Positions 1 through 10,621 of a stretch of DNA of 64,000 nucleotides are shown here, in pieces (positions within the stretch are counted from its first letter, which is position 1; every line of letters begins with the position of its first letter). The DNA is from Agromyces sp. CF514 (lineage in GTDB: Bacteria; Actinomycetota; Actinomycetes; Actinomycetales; Microbacteriaceae). The notes below the pieces were generated by a model. The model made no database searches and was not told the origin of the DNA. It saw only the letters and a list, made by a program, of their open reading frames with translations. The position numbers were made by a program, and so were the translations under genes. The stretch is from positions 1 to 64,000 of the forward strand of contig NZ_FOZD01000001.1 in the NCBI RefSeq assembly GCF_900113185.1, read 5' to 3'.

Positions 1-30
1 ACGCTGTTGAGTTCTCAAGAACCAGACGCC
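1..30 (-). promoter_or_regulatory. rRNA operon leader (antitermination-type box) entering the left edge
   Basis: Read on the minus strand, positions 18-7 give TTGAGAACTCAA followed by CAGCGT, the conserved leader element found just upstream of 16S rRNA in many actinobacteria. A 16S rRNA gene should therefore lie just left of position 1 and be transcribed leftwards. The match is seen directly; the rRNA gene itself is outside the window and inferred. Confidence 0.7.
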
Positions 31-258
31 ACAAAACCAGACACCCACAACCCGTGGACCTGCAATTCAGGGCAACCTGCCAACCATACCACCACCCAGC
101 ACACCCAAACCGGAAACCAGCTGAGAACACCAAGAGGAGAAAGGTTCAATCCTAGACTTGAAATCACCGAGTCGCATTCCTGCGCCTTCGAGGTTATTTG
201 GCTAGAACCGCACCCGACCATCCGGCCCGAAGACCCGACCGCCGCGGCGACATGGATA

Positions 259-288
259 AACATACGCACCCCCACCCCGACCACACAA
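259..288 (-). promoter_or_regulatory. candidate promoter of the rRNA operon
   Basis: On the minus strand TTGTGT (288-283) and TATGTT (264-259) are separated by 18 bases, an acceptable -35/-10 pair pointing toward the leader box at 18-7. A second possible -10, TAGGAT, lies near 150-155 on the same strand without a good -35. The whole 1-410 stretch has no convincing protein gene and is best read as the promoter and leader region of the leftward rRNA operon. Confidence 0.4.
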
Positions 289-410
289 ATCCAACACACA
301 CCCCGGGCGTGTCGCACGCATGCCGGGGCACCCGGTGCGCTGGACGCGACATCCGCTCGCCTCTGGTCACCCGCCGCCGTTAGCATTCAGCGAACCCGAC
401 GAGGAGCCCG

Positions 411-1079
411 ATGACGAACGAACTCGCCCACTCCGCACCCGCCGCATCACCCGCCGGCTGGTACCCCGATCCGAGCGGAGCGCCGACGCTCCGCTGGTGG
501 GACGGCCTCCGTTGGACCGAGCACACCACGGCCGGCGCGGCCGGCGCATCGGGCGCGCCCGTGCTGCGACCCTACGGCGAGCATCTCGTCCACACGCAGG
601 TGCCGGCGGGGACCCCGACCTCGACGCCGTGGATCTGGCTGATGATCGCGCTCCCGCTGCTCGGCGTGATCCCCCTGTTCGGCTTCGACATGACCGGCTA
701 CATGGTCGATTCGATCACCGACCCGATGGCGCAGTTCCGCATGTACCTCGACCCCTGGTACCTCAGCGCACTCGTCCTCGGCTGGACCGCCTACGGGCTC
801 GGGGTCTGGTTCGCCGCCCTCGACCGCGCCGAGCTGCGACGTCGGGGCTTCGGCCGGCAGTTCCACTGGGCCTGGACGTTCCTGTCGAGCCTCGTCTACG
901 TGATCGGCCGGTCAGTGGTGGTCAAGCGACAGGCCGGGCGCGGCACCGCACCCATGCACGTCGCGATCTGGACGACCGTCGCGACGTTCATCGGCACCAT
1001 GATCTGGGTGATCGTCATGACGGCGCAATTGGTGCAGGCGACCATGGAGTACTCCGGCGCGTACGCCGGGGCGCTGTAG
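411..1079 (+). CDS. DUF2510 domain membrane protein
   Basis: A 222-residue protein. Residues 16-36 carry the DUF2510 signature (GWYPDP followed by RWWDG and W-T-E-H), a short tryptophan-rich module common at the N terminus of actinobacterial membrane and secreted proteins. Four hydrophobic helices follow at about 72-92, 116-136, 151-171 and 182-204. The start is the ATG preceded by GAGGAG at 401-406. The gene stands alone, diverging from the leftward rRNA promoter region. Function is unknown beyond a membrane location. Confidence 0.85.
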   Translation: MTNELAHSAPAASPAGWYPDPSGAPTLRWWDGLRWTEHTTAGAAGASGAPVLRPYGEHLVHTQVPAGTPTSTPWIWLMIALPLLGVIPLFGFDMTGYMVDSITDPMAQFRMYLDPWYLSALVLGWTAYGLGVWFAALDRAELRRRGFGRQFHWAWTFLSSLVYVIGRSVVVKRQAGRGTAPMHVAIWTTVATFIGTMIWVIVMTAQLVQATMEYSGAYAGAL

Positions 1080-1135
1080 CAGCGGCATCCGCTGGTCTCG
1101 GGACGGCACCGCGGAGGCGCCTGACCGGTCGCGGG

Positions 1136-2185
1136 TCAGGGCTGCAGCATCACCTTGACCGCGCGGCGCTCGTCCATCGCGGCGTACGCCTCGGCCGCGT
1201 CGGCGAGCGACAGCTTCAGGTCGAAGACGAGTCCGGGCTCGATCGCGCCCGAGAGCACGTCGGGCAGCAGTTCCTCGATGTAGCCGCGCACGGGTGCGAC
1301 GCCCCCGTTGACGCCGACGTTGCGATTGAAGAGCGGGCGAACGGGCAGCTCGGGCCCGCCGTTCGGCGCGCCGACGTAGCCGACCATGCCGCCCGGTCGG
1401 GTCGAACGGATCGCCTGGTCCATCGACTCCTTGGTGCCCACGCACTCGAGCACGCGATCGGCGCCGATGCCGCCGGTGAGCGCCTGCACCGCGGCCACGC
1501 CCTCGTCGCCGCGCTCCTCGACGATGTGGGTCGCTCCGAACGTGCGCGCGAGCGCCTGCCGGTCGGCGTGCCGCGACATCGCGATGATCGTCGTGGCGCC
1601 GAGGCGCTTCGCGGCGATGATCGCGCAGAGGCCGACGGCACCGTCGCCCACGACCGCGACCGAGTCGCCGGGCCCGACGCCCGCCGAGACGGCCGCGTGA
1701 TGGCCGGTGCCCATGACGTCGCTCAGGGTCAGGAGTCCGGGCACGAGATCGGCGGTGACCTCTTCGCGGACCGGCACGAGCGTGCCGTCGGCGAGGGGAA
1801 CGCGCACGCGCTCGCCCTGCCCGCCGTCGGCGAAGCCGCCGAGCCGGTCGCCGCCGCCCCACCATCCGCCGTTCAGGCACGAGGTGCTGACGCCGTTGCG
1901 GCAGTTCGCGCAGATGTTGTCGCACACGTAGAAGGGTGCGATCACGAAGTCCCCGACGTCGATGAGCGTCACGTCGTCACCCACAGCCTCGACGACGCCC
2001 ACGAACTCGTGCCCGATGCGGTGGGGCTCGTGCGTCGGGGTCACGCCGCGATACGGCCAGAGGTCGGACCCGCAGACGCAGGCCGCCACGACGCGCACGA
2101 CGGCGTCGCCGCCGGTCGAGAGCACGGGGTCGGGAACGGTCTCGACGCGGATGTCGCGGGCGGCGTGGATCACGGTGGCGAGCAT
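1136..2185 (-). CDS. zinc-dependent alcohol dehydrogenase family protein
   Basis: A 349-residue medium-chain dehydrogenase. It has the catalytic zinc region near residue 38 (VCGSD), the GHE motif near residue 60, a four-cysteine structural-zinc lobe around residues 90-106, and a Rossmann fold with GDGAVG for NAD(P) binding near residue 170. Length is normal. These enzymes oxidise alcohols or polyols to carbonyls; the substrate is not readable. The esterase gene lies upstream on the same strand, about 115 bases away, and could be co-transcribed, though a repeat-like segment lies between them. Confidence 0.85.
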   Translation of the reverse strand: MLATVIHAARDIRVETVPDPVLSTGGDAVVRVVAACVCGSDLWPYRGVTPTHEPHRIGHEFVGVVEAVGDDVTLIDVGDFVIAPFYVCDNICANCRNGVSTSCLNGGWWGGGDRLGGFADGGQGERVRVPLADGTLVPVREEVTADLVPGLLTLSDVMGTGHHAAVSAGVGPGDSVAVVGDGAVGLCAIIAAKRLGATTIIAMSRHADRQALARTFGATHIVEERGDEGVAAVQALTGGIGADRVLECVGTKESMDQAIRSTRPGGMVGYVGAPNGGPELPVRPLFNRNVGVNGGVAPVRGYIEELLPDVLSGAIEPGLVFDLKLSLADAAEAYAAMDERRAVKVMLQP

Positions 2186-2224
2186 GGTTCGAGCCTACGC
2201 GCGGAGACCGCCGCGGAGTAGGGC

Positions 2225-2290
2225 GGAGGGGAGCAGGGGCGCGGGCCTCGATACGGCGCAGGGCGCCTGCTCGACCGGCGAGCGGCTGGG
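2225..2290. repeat. REP-like intergenic repeat
   Basis: This GC-rich spacer contains CTCGATACGGCGCAGGGCGC followed by CTGCTCGACC. The arrangement 'CTCGATACG - hairpin - CTCGACC' resembles dispersed palindromic repeats I associate with Microbacteriaceae intergenic regions. GGCGC/GCGCC arms can pair. Whether it recurs in this genome cannot be tested here; a looser tract of the GTCGAGCC type occurs at 41221-41290. Confidence 0.35.
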
Positions 2291-2299
2291 CGCTGCGGA

Positions 2300-3856
2300 T
2301 CAGACGTGCGGGACGAACTCCTGCCAGGCGATCCGCTTCTCGCGGCGCGGGTCGACCGCGACCCGGTCGACCGCGTCGAAGACGAGGGTGCGCCGCATCC
2401 GCTCGTCGTAGCGGGGCCAGCCCTCGCAGGGCGCGCCGGAGGCCGCGAACGACACCCAGTGCGCCTGCATCCGTCGTCCGACCCCGCGGTAGAGGCGTCG
2501 CCCGCCGAGCAGGGTGAGCCCGGCACCGGTGAGCGTGTCGAACTTCTCGAACAGGGCGAACAGCTCGAGGCCGTGCGTCGCGTCGAGGCCCAAGAGGCGG
2601 GGCATCCGAGGGGCTGCGTCGAAGCGGTAGAACCAGACCGGCTCGTACCGCGAGTGCCGCTCGGCGACCTTCACGGTCGGGAACCAGAACGTGAAGTCCC
2701 CGGCGAAGTCGGCCGCCGGGCGACGTTCGGGCAGGCCGGGGTACTGGCGCTTGATGGCCTTGCGCGACTTCTTGCGCGTGTTCGCGAAGATCGCGCGGAT
2801 GCGCGGCTTCGTGGTCGGGAGGATGTCGATGCGCCCGGCGAACAGCGACCCCTCGCGGTCGTTCGTGCCGATCAGCAGCGGTATGCGGTGCGCCGTGCCG
2901 TCGCGGAACGCGTCGAGCGGACGCTCCGGCAGGAACTCGCCGTCGATCACGGGCGCGAGGCTGATCGTGCCGGGGCTCTCGTCGGGCGTGCGCTGCGCCA
3001 GCCTGGTCGTCGCGTCGGCGAGCACGCGGGGGCTCGCCGCCAGGAGCATCGCGGCCGCGTCCTCGCCCGACTCGCTCTCGAGGTCGTCGTCGTCGACCAG
3101 GCGGCTGAGCGTGCCGACGTACTCGGCGGCCCACCGCGCGGCGACCTCGGGCAGGTAGACCGCGTTCGCGGGCGAGCTCTGCGCGATCGCCCGCGAGAAG
3201 AGGCCCTCGGCCGCGGGCACCGCCATGAGGGTCGTGACCGAGTTCGCGCCCGACGACTCCCCGAACAGGGTGACCCGGTCGGGGTCGCCGCCGAAGGCCG
3301 CGATGTTGCGGCGCACCCATTCGAGCGCGGCGACCTGGTCGCGGAGCCCGACATTGGCCTCGAACGGATGCCGCGGGCCGGCGTAGGCCCGGAAGTCCAG
3401 CCACCCGAGCGCTCCGAGCCGGTAGTTCAGGCTCACGTAGACGACGCCGTGCCGGCGCACGAGTCCCTCGCCCTGCCGCGGATACTCGTCGGAGGATCCG
3501 ACGCTGTACGCGCCGCCGTGCACGAACACCATGACGGGCCGCAGCGGGCCGCCCGCGGCATCCGGTGCCGTCACGTTCACGCGCAGGCAGTCCTCGCTTC
3601 GGGGCAGCCGCGGGTGGGCGCCGATGAACTGGCCCCGTCGGTTCTGCGGCGCGACCGGCCCGAACTCGGCGGCGTCGAGCACGTCGCCCCAGCCGGCGCG
3701 CGGGGCCGGAGCGCGGAAGCGGCCCTCGCCCTCGGTCGAGGCCGCATACGGGATGCCGCGCCACATGCGCAGGCCGCGCCGGCGGACGCCGCGAACGGCT
3801 CCGCGGTCGGTGTCGACGACGAGGTCGTCGGTGCGGATGCCACCCCCCACGAGCAT
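2300..3856 (-). CDS. type B carboxylesterase/lipase
   Basis: A 518-residue alpha/beta hydrolase of the carboxylesterase type B family. It shows the SEDCLRVNV motif, the oxyanion-hole HGGAYSVG, and the nucleophile elbow GESSGAN (serine near residue 205). The esterase hydrolyses carboxylic esters in the cytoplasm; no signal peptide is visible. I place the start at the ATG ending at 3856; the open frame extends to 3952 but the extra 32 residues are basic and unlike the family. It diverges from the MFS gene. Confidence 0.85.
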   Translation of the reverse strand: MLVGGGIRTDDLVVDTDRGAVRGVRRRGLRMWRGIPYAASTEGEGRFRAPAPRAGWGDVLDAAEFGPVAPQNRRGQFIGAHPRLPRSEDCLRVNVTAPDAAGGPLRPVMVFVHGGAYSVGSSDEYPRQGEGLVRRHGVVYVSLNYRLGALGWLDFRAYAGPRHPFEANVGLRDQVAALEWVRRNIAAFGGDPDRVTLFGESSGANSVTTLMAVPAAEGLFSRAIAQSSPANAVYLPEVAARWAAEYVGTLSRLVDDDDLESESGEDAAAMLLAASPRVLADATTRLAQRTPDESPGTISLAPVIDGEFLPERPLDAFRDGTAHRIPLLIGTNDREGSLFAGRIDILPTTKPRIRAIFANTRKKSRKAIKRQYPGLPERRPAADFAGDFTFWFPTVKVAERHSRYEPVWFYRFDAAPRMPRLLGLDATHGLELFALFEKFDTLTGAGLTLLGGRRLYRGVGRRMQAHWVSFAASGAPCEGWPRYDERMRRTLVFDAVDRVAVDPRREKRIAWQEFVPHV

Positions 3857-3954
3857 GCGGGGAGCATACCCGCCGCCGGTGAACGCAAGGGGCTGGGACC
3901 GCGATGAACGTGCGAGGCGACGCGGATGTCCGTGGGATGCGACAGGATGCACGG

Positions 3955-5223
3955 GTGAACGGAATCCGCGGCTTCTGGCGAGCCCTGCCCACCGAGGGGC
4001 GGTGGCTCCTGTCGACCGTCGCGATCCAGACGCTCGGGCGCGGACTCACGCTGCCGTTCACGATCATCTACCTGCACGAGGTGCGGGGGTTCGACCTCGC
4101 GCTCTCGGGCACGCTCATGGGCCTCATCGCCGTCGTCGGGCTCATCGTGACCGGGCCGGGCGGCAGCCTCATCGACCGGTACGGCGCCCGTCGCATCCTG
4201 ATCGTCGGCCTGATCGCCATGCTCCTCGGCAACGTGCTGCTCGCGTTCGCGACCCACCCCGCCGTGGCCGCGGTCGGGCTCGTGCTCATCGGCGTGAACT
4301 TCGGCGTCTCGTGGCCCGGGTTCAATGCGCTCATCGCGAGCGTCGTCACGGGCGACCTGAGGCAGCAGTACTTCGGCATCAACTTCGCGCTCGTGAACCT
4401 CGGCATCGGCGTCGGCGGCATCATCGGCGGGTTCTACGTGAACGTCGAGGCGCCCGAGACGTTCGTCACGATCTTCCTCGTCGACGCGGCCAGCGCGCTC
4501 ATTCCCATGGCCCTGCTGCTCGGGCCGCTGCGGCACGTGCGCACGCAGGCCGACGCGCCCGCCGACGGCGAGGCCGCAGAAGGGGGCGGGTACCTGCAGA
4601 TCATCCGCCGGCCGGCCGTGATCTGGGTGACCCTGCTCACCTTCGTCGCGATGTTCGTCGGATACGGGCAGATGGAGGCCGGCTTCCCCGCGTTCGCCCG
4701 GCAGGTCGCCGAGGTGCCGACCAGCACGATCGGCTTCGCGTTCGCCGCGAACACGCTCGTGATCGTGCTGCTGCAGTTCGCGGTGCTGAAGCGGATCTCC
4801 GGCAGGCGGCGCACGCGCGTCATGTGGGTCATGGCGCTCGTCTGGGCCGTCTCCTGGCTGCTGCTCGGCGCGACCGGACTCGTGCCCGGCACCTTCGCCG
4901 CCACGATCGGCGTCATCGCCTTCATGGCCGTCTTCGCGTTCGGCGAGACACTGCTGCAGCCGACGGTTCCGGCCGTGTACAACGACCTCGCTTCCGACCA
5001 CAACCGCGGTCGCTACAACGCCGTCAACTCCGCCGCGTTCCAGGGCGGCGCGATCGCCGGGCCGATCGCCGCGGGATTCCTGCTCGACCACGGCCTGCAC
5101 GGCGTGTTCATCGGCATCATGGTCGTCTGCTGCCTCGGCATCGGCGTCATGGCCCTCGCGCTCGAGCGCCGCATCACGCCCGCCGTGAACGGCGTCGTCG
5201 AGCCGCAGCCGGTGGTCGACTGA
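3955..5223 (+). CDS. MFS transporter
   Basis: About 422 residues with twelve predicted helices and the MFS loop motif GSLIDRYGARR after helix 2. It resembles drug and sugar efflux members of the family. I chose the GTG at 3955 because AGGA at 3944-3947 is well placed; an ATG at 3904 in the same frame would add 17 hydrophilic residues. The substrate is unknown. Divergent from the carboxylesterase; the two share a short promoter region. Confidence 0.85.
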   Translation: MNGIRGFWRALPTEGRWLLSTVAIQTLGRGLTLPFTIIYLHEVRGFDLALSGTLMGLIAVVGLIVTGPGGSLIDRYGARRILIVGLIAMLLGNVLLAFATHPAVAAVGLVLIGVNFGVSWPGFNALIASVVTGDLRQQYFGINFALVNLGIGVGGIIGGFYVNVEAPETFVTIFLVDAASALIPMALLLGPLRHVRTQADAPADGEAAEGGGYLQIIRRPAVIWVTLLTFVAMFVGYGQMEAGFPAFARQVAEVPTSTIGFAFAANTLVIVLLQFAVLKRISGRRRTRVMWVMALVWAVSWLLLGATGLVPGTFAATIGVIAFMAVFAFGETLLQPTVPAVYNDLASDHNRGRYNAVNSAAFQGGAIAGPIAAGFLLDHGLHGVFIGIMVVCCLGIGVMALALERRITPAVNGVVEPQPVVD

Positions 5224-5289
5224 CGGTCGGCCCCTCGGCAGACCGGCGCACCTCCGGCTGAAGCCCGGCCGCCGGAATGACGGGGCGAG

Positions 5290-5760
5290 CTACCCGGCGG
5301 TCTTGGGCAATGGCGGCACGATCGTGCGCAGCGACCACCCGAACAGCACGAACATCGCGCCGACCGCACCGGCGAACAGCGCAACGCCGAACGCGACGAC
5401 CGACGTGAACAGCGACGCCCTCAGGAACGAGGCGTTCATGACCGTCGTGCGCACCGGGTCGTCCTGGTCGAGCTCGGCGTAGGTCTTGCCCCCGCCGATC
5501 TCCTCGGCGTGCATGGCGATGACCCCGGCCTGGACGAACGCGTCGATCGGGCCGTTGACGGTCTGCCCCGCGAGGATCGGAGCGTCGTCGGGGATCACGA
5601 TCTTCTCGGCGGCCAACTGGTTCGACACCGACGCCCACGCCACGATCGCGACGACGATGAGCAGGATGCCGCCGATGATGCCGGCGAGCCCCGTCAACCG
5701 CACCACGTTCACCTGCGTGCGGTTGAGCACCGCGCCACCTGTCTCGAAATTCTCAGTCAT
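5290..5760 (-). CDS. small two-helix membrane protein (family often mislabelled LigA)
   Basis: A 156-residue protein with hydrophobic helices near residues 24-46 and 118-143 and an extracytoplasmic segment containing ILAGQTVNGP and GGKTYAELDQDDPVRTTV. I recognise the pattern as an actinobacterial family frequently labelled 'aromatic ring-opening dioxygenase LigA'; nothing here supports dioxygenase activity. Start is the ATG at 5760, preceded by a G-rich stretch (GGGGGGAT). A longer frame runs upstream but overlaps the sigma-factor gene and is not credible. Confidence 0.75.
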   Translation of the reverse strand: MTENFETGGAVLNRTQVNVVRLTGLAGIIGGILLIVVAIVAWASVSNQLAAEKIVIPDDAPILAGQTVNGPIDAFVQAGVIAMHAEEIGGGKTYAELDQDDPVRTTVMNASFLRASLFTSVVAFGVALFAGAVGAMFVLFGWSLRTIVPPLPKTAG

Positions 5761-5864
5761 CGCATCCCCCCGAAAGCCGACGTGTGACTCCACCGTATCG
5801 GTCGCAGGACTCCCCGAACAGGCGGAAAGCGCCCGGCGTGGCGTGGCGCCGCGCGGATGCGTCG

Positions 5865-7193
5865 CTACAGCCTCGCGGCCTTCGCGCGCAGGCTGTCGCG
5901 CTCCCGCTCGTTGCCGGTGAGGCGGGCCGCGGCCTCGAGCTCGGACCTCGCCTCGTCGGTACGGCCGAGTCGGGCGAGCAGTTCGCCGCGCACCGCCGGG
6001 AGCCCGGCGTAGCCGGCCAGCCGTCCGCCGGCGACGAGTTCGTCGACCAGCAGCAGTGCCGACCCGGGGCCGGTGGCCATCGCGACGGCCACCGCCCGGT
6101 TCAGGTCGACCACGGGCGAGGGGGCGATGCGGCCCAGCGCCTCGTAGAGCACGACGATGTGCGCCCAGTCGGTGTCGTCGAAGGTCGGGGCGACCGCATG
6201 GCACTCGGCGATCGCCGCCTGCAGTCCGTAGGCGGCCCGACCACGGCCGATGCCGTCGGCCTTCGCCAACGCCGCTCGGCCGCGGACGATCTGGGCGCGA
6301 TCCCAGCGCACGCGTTCCTGCTGGTCGAGCGGGATCGCCGACCCGTCGGGCGCCGTGCGCGCGGGGAAGCGCGCCGCGGTGAACTCCATGAGCGCCACCA
6401 GCGACCACGCCTCGGGTTCTCGCGGCATGAGGCCCGCGACCACCCGGGCGAGACGCAGGGCCTCGTTCGAGACATCCGCCCGCATCCATTCCGCCCCGGA
6501 CGCCGGGACGTGCCCCTCGTTGAACACGAGGTAGAGCACCTGCAGCACCGAAGCGAGGCGGGCCGGATACTCGTTCGGCTCGGGCACCTCGAACGGCACG
6601 TTCGCGGCCGCGAGGGTCTTCTTGGCCCGCACGATGCGCTGCTGCACGGTCGCGGTCGGCACGAGGAACGCGCGTGCGATCTCCTCGGTCGTGAGGCCGC
6701 CCACGATGCGCAGGGTGAGCGCGATCTGCGCCTCGCGCGAGAGCACGGGGTGGCACGACACGAAGATGAGCCGCAGCACGTCGTCGTCGATCGTGTCGGG
6801 GTCCCAGAAGACCTCGGATGCCGCGCCGCCGCGCTCCTCGAGGTCGCGCGCCATGGCGGCGTAGCGCTCGTCGAGCCGTTCGCGGCGGCGCCATCCGTCG
6901 ATCGCACGACGCTTGGCGACCGTCGTCAGCCACGCACCCGGATTGGCGGGGACGCCCTCGGCCGGCCACTGTCTGAGCGCCTCGACGAGCGCCTCCTGCG
7001 CGAGGTCCTCGGCCTGCCCGACGTCGCCGACGAACCGGGCCAGGGTCGCGACGATGCGCGCGGACTCGATGCGCCAGACGGCGGCGACGGCGCGGCGGGC
7101 GCGCTCGTCGGCCGTGCGGTCCGCCTCGACGGCGGCCGCCGGGGCGGCCTCACCGGCCGACCCGGCCGCGCCCGCGGCATCCGTTGCTCCCAT
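5865..7193 (-). CDS. RNA polymerase ECF sigma factor (ECF42 type, DUF6596)
   Basis: A 442-residue protein with sigma-70 region 2 (GDVGQAEDLAQEALVEALRQ), region 4 with its helix-turn-helix (GGLTTEEIARAFLVPTATVQ) and a C-terminal extension of about 200 residues rich in helical repeats, the layout of ECF42 sigma factors. No anti-sigma gene is adjacent; in this group the extension is thought to control activity. The ATG at 7193 was chosen. It follows the YCII-type gene by 19 bases on the same strand, the usual genetic partner for this group. Confidence 0.9.
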   Translation of the reverse strand: MGATDAAGAAGSAGEAAPAAAVEADRTADERARRAVAAVWRIESARIVATLARFVGDVGQAEDLAQEALVEALRQWPAEGVPANPGAWLTTVAKRRAIDGWRRRERLDERYAAMARDLEERGGAASEVFWDPDTIDDDVLRLIFVSCHPVLSREAQIALTLRIVGGLTTEEIARAFLVPTATVQQRIVRAKKTLAAANVPFEVPEPNEYPARLASVLQVLYLVFNEGHVPASGAEWMRADVSNEALRLARVVAGLMPREPEAWSLVALMEFTAARFPARTAPDGSAIPLDQQERVRWDRAQIVRGRAALAKADGIGRGRAAYGLQAAIAECHAVAPTFDDTDWAHIVVLYEALGRIAPSPVVDLNRAVAVAMATGPGSALLLVDELVAGGRLAGYAGLPAVRGELLARLGRTDEARSELEAAARLTGNERERDSLRAKAARL

Positions 7194-7212
7194 GTTGACG
7201 ACCGGTCGCCGC

Positions 7213-7671
7213 TCAGTCGGCGCGACGCTCGGCTGCGGCCGCTGCCGATGCCCTGATGACGGCATCGGAGTCTGCGCGCCAGCCGGCCTCCTTCTGGATC
7301 CACTCGTTGTCCTGGGGGAAGTCCTCGAGCTCGTTCACGCGCCGCACCTCGAGCTTCGCGCCAGGTCCGAGGGGGCACCGCTTGGCCCACTCGGCGGCCT
7401 CTTCGGCACTCGACGCCTGGATGATCCAGAAGCCGTTGAACAGCTCCTTCGTCTCGCCGTAGGGGCCGTCGGTGACGACCGGAGGCGTCGTGTCGAAGTC
7501 GACGACGAAGCCCTCCTTCGCGTCGGTCAGCCCCTCGCCGCCGAGCAGGACGCCGGCCTTGATGAGCGACTCGTTGTAGGCGCCCATGGCGGCGATGACC
7601 TCGTTGAAGTCGAGCTGCTCGTAGGCCTCGACGGCCGCATCGTTCGAGCGCATGATCAGCATGTACTTCAC
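7213..7671 (-). CDS. YCII-related (DGPF domain) protein
   Basis: A 152-residue protein starting at GTG 7671, preceded by a strong GAGGAG ribosome site. It contains YMLIMRSND at the N terminus and the DGPYGETKELFNGFWII motif (usual form DGPFAETKE) near residues 68-84. Members form ferredoxin-like dimers of unsettled function and typically lie next to ECF42 sigma genes, as here. The two genes probably form one stress-responsive operon. Confidence 0.85.
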   Translation of the reverse strand: MKYMLIMRSNDAAVEAYEQLDFNEVIAAMGAYNESLIKAGVLLGGEGLTDAKEGFVVDFDTTPPVVTDGPYGETKELFNGFWIIQASSAEEAAEWAKRCPLGPGAKLEVRRVNELEDFPQDNEWIQKEAGWRADSDAVIRASAAAAAERRAD

Positions 7672-7788
7672 GGTGTTCTCCTCGTTTCGTGTGGCCGGAC
7701 GGCCGGTTCGGGAAGCGCCGAAGGGCCGCCTCACTCATGCGTCGAACGAGCGGATGCCGGATCGACACGTTCGCGGAACTTTTTCGGC

Positions 7789-7818
7789 GGCCGCCCGGAC
7801 GCAAGGATCCGGGCGGCC
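7789..7818 (-). terminator. hairpin terminator downstream of clpB
   Basis: GGCCGCCCGGA (7789-7799) pairs perfectly with TCCGGGCGGCC (7808-7818) around an 8-base loop, 15 bases past the clpB stop. There is no U-tract in the clpB direction, as is common in high-GC actinobacteria. Confidence 0.6.
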
Positions 7819-7833
7819 GGAACCGCGTCGCTC

Positions 7834-10002
<2,169 letters not shown>

Positions 10003-10024
10003 TCAGAACTCCCTTCGTCTCAAA

Positions 10025-10045
10025 CTTGAGTGTACTTAACTCAAC
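10025..10045. promoter_or_regulatory. HAIR box (HspR operator) of clpB
   Basis: CTTGAGT-N7-ACTCAAC, one mismatch from the HspR-associated inverted repeat CTTGAGT-N7-ACTCAAG. It ends 23 bases from the clpB start codon. The matching regulator gene and perfect boxes occur in the dnaK operon of this window. Confidence 0.9.
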
Positions 10046-10126
10046 TTTGCGAAGTGGGTCGATATTCCGGCATTCGCACGCAATCGCCCCCCGGTTCACG
10101 GTAGACGGATGCCGCGGCGAGCGCTA

Positions 10127-10621
10127 TCACCCTGCAGGCGAAGGTATCGAGTCGCCCAGCAGCAGGACGAGCAGGCGACGCAGCTCGACCTGCTCGTCGG
10201 CATCGAGCCGCGCGAGCAGCACGCCCTGCGCCCCGTCGACCGCGACGTCGAGATCGACGAGACGAGCCCGGCCCGCTTTCGTGATCTCGACGCTGTTGCG
10301 CCGACGGTCCCGCTCGTCGGGGGAACGCGCGATGAGGTCGGATGCCTCGAGTTCACCGAGCACGGCGTGCAGGTCGCTGCGGTCGAGGCCGAGCCTGCGG
10401 CCGAGCTCCGCCTGGCTCACCGAGCCGCCCTCGGCCAGGGCGTGCAGCACGGAGAAGTGATGCCTGCGCATGCCGTGCGCGCCGAGCGCAGCCCCGACCG
10501 CACCTGCGCCGACCGCCGCCGCCCGGCTCAGGAGCCAGCTGGGCAGGCCAACCAGGCGGCTCGGCGGCGCCGGCTGCACGTGCGCCATGCCCGAGTCGCG
10601 CTCATCGGATGGCGCGCTCAT
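10127..10621 (-). CDS. MarR family transcriptional regulator
   Basis: A 164-residue winged-helix regulator. The recognition helix region (VSQAELGRRLGLDRSDLHAVL) lies at about 67-87 and the wing carries the classic PDERDRRRNSVEIT. The ATG at 10621 overlaps the stop of the upstream SnoaL-like gene (ATGA), so translation is coupled; the open frame extends further upstream, but only as a shadow of that gene. It probably controls its own operon through the overlapping palindromes at 11216-11247. Confidence 0.85.
   Translation of the reverse strand: MSAPSDERDSGMAHVQPAPPSRLVGLPSWLLSRAAAVGAGAVGAALGAHGMRRHHFSVLHALAEGGSVSQAELGRRLGLDRSDLHAVLGELEASDLIARSPDERDRRRNSVEITKAGRARLVDLDVAVDGAQGVLLARLDADEQVELRRLLVLLLGDSIPSPAG

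Noticed and set aside
150-165. GGTTCAATCC resembling a tRNA T-loop
   Set aside because: No T-stem, acceptor stem or anticodon arm can be built around it.
320-2221. Very long open frame on the plus strand across two genes
   Set aside because: It runs antisense to the dehydrogenase and through the DUF2510 gene; Arg/Ala/His-rich composition is typical of a high-GC shadow frame.
5290-5760. Label 'aromatic ring-opening dioxygenase LigA' for this family
   Set aside because: Two membrane helices and no metal-ligand motif; nothing supports a dioxygenase.
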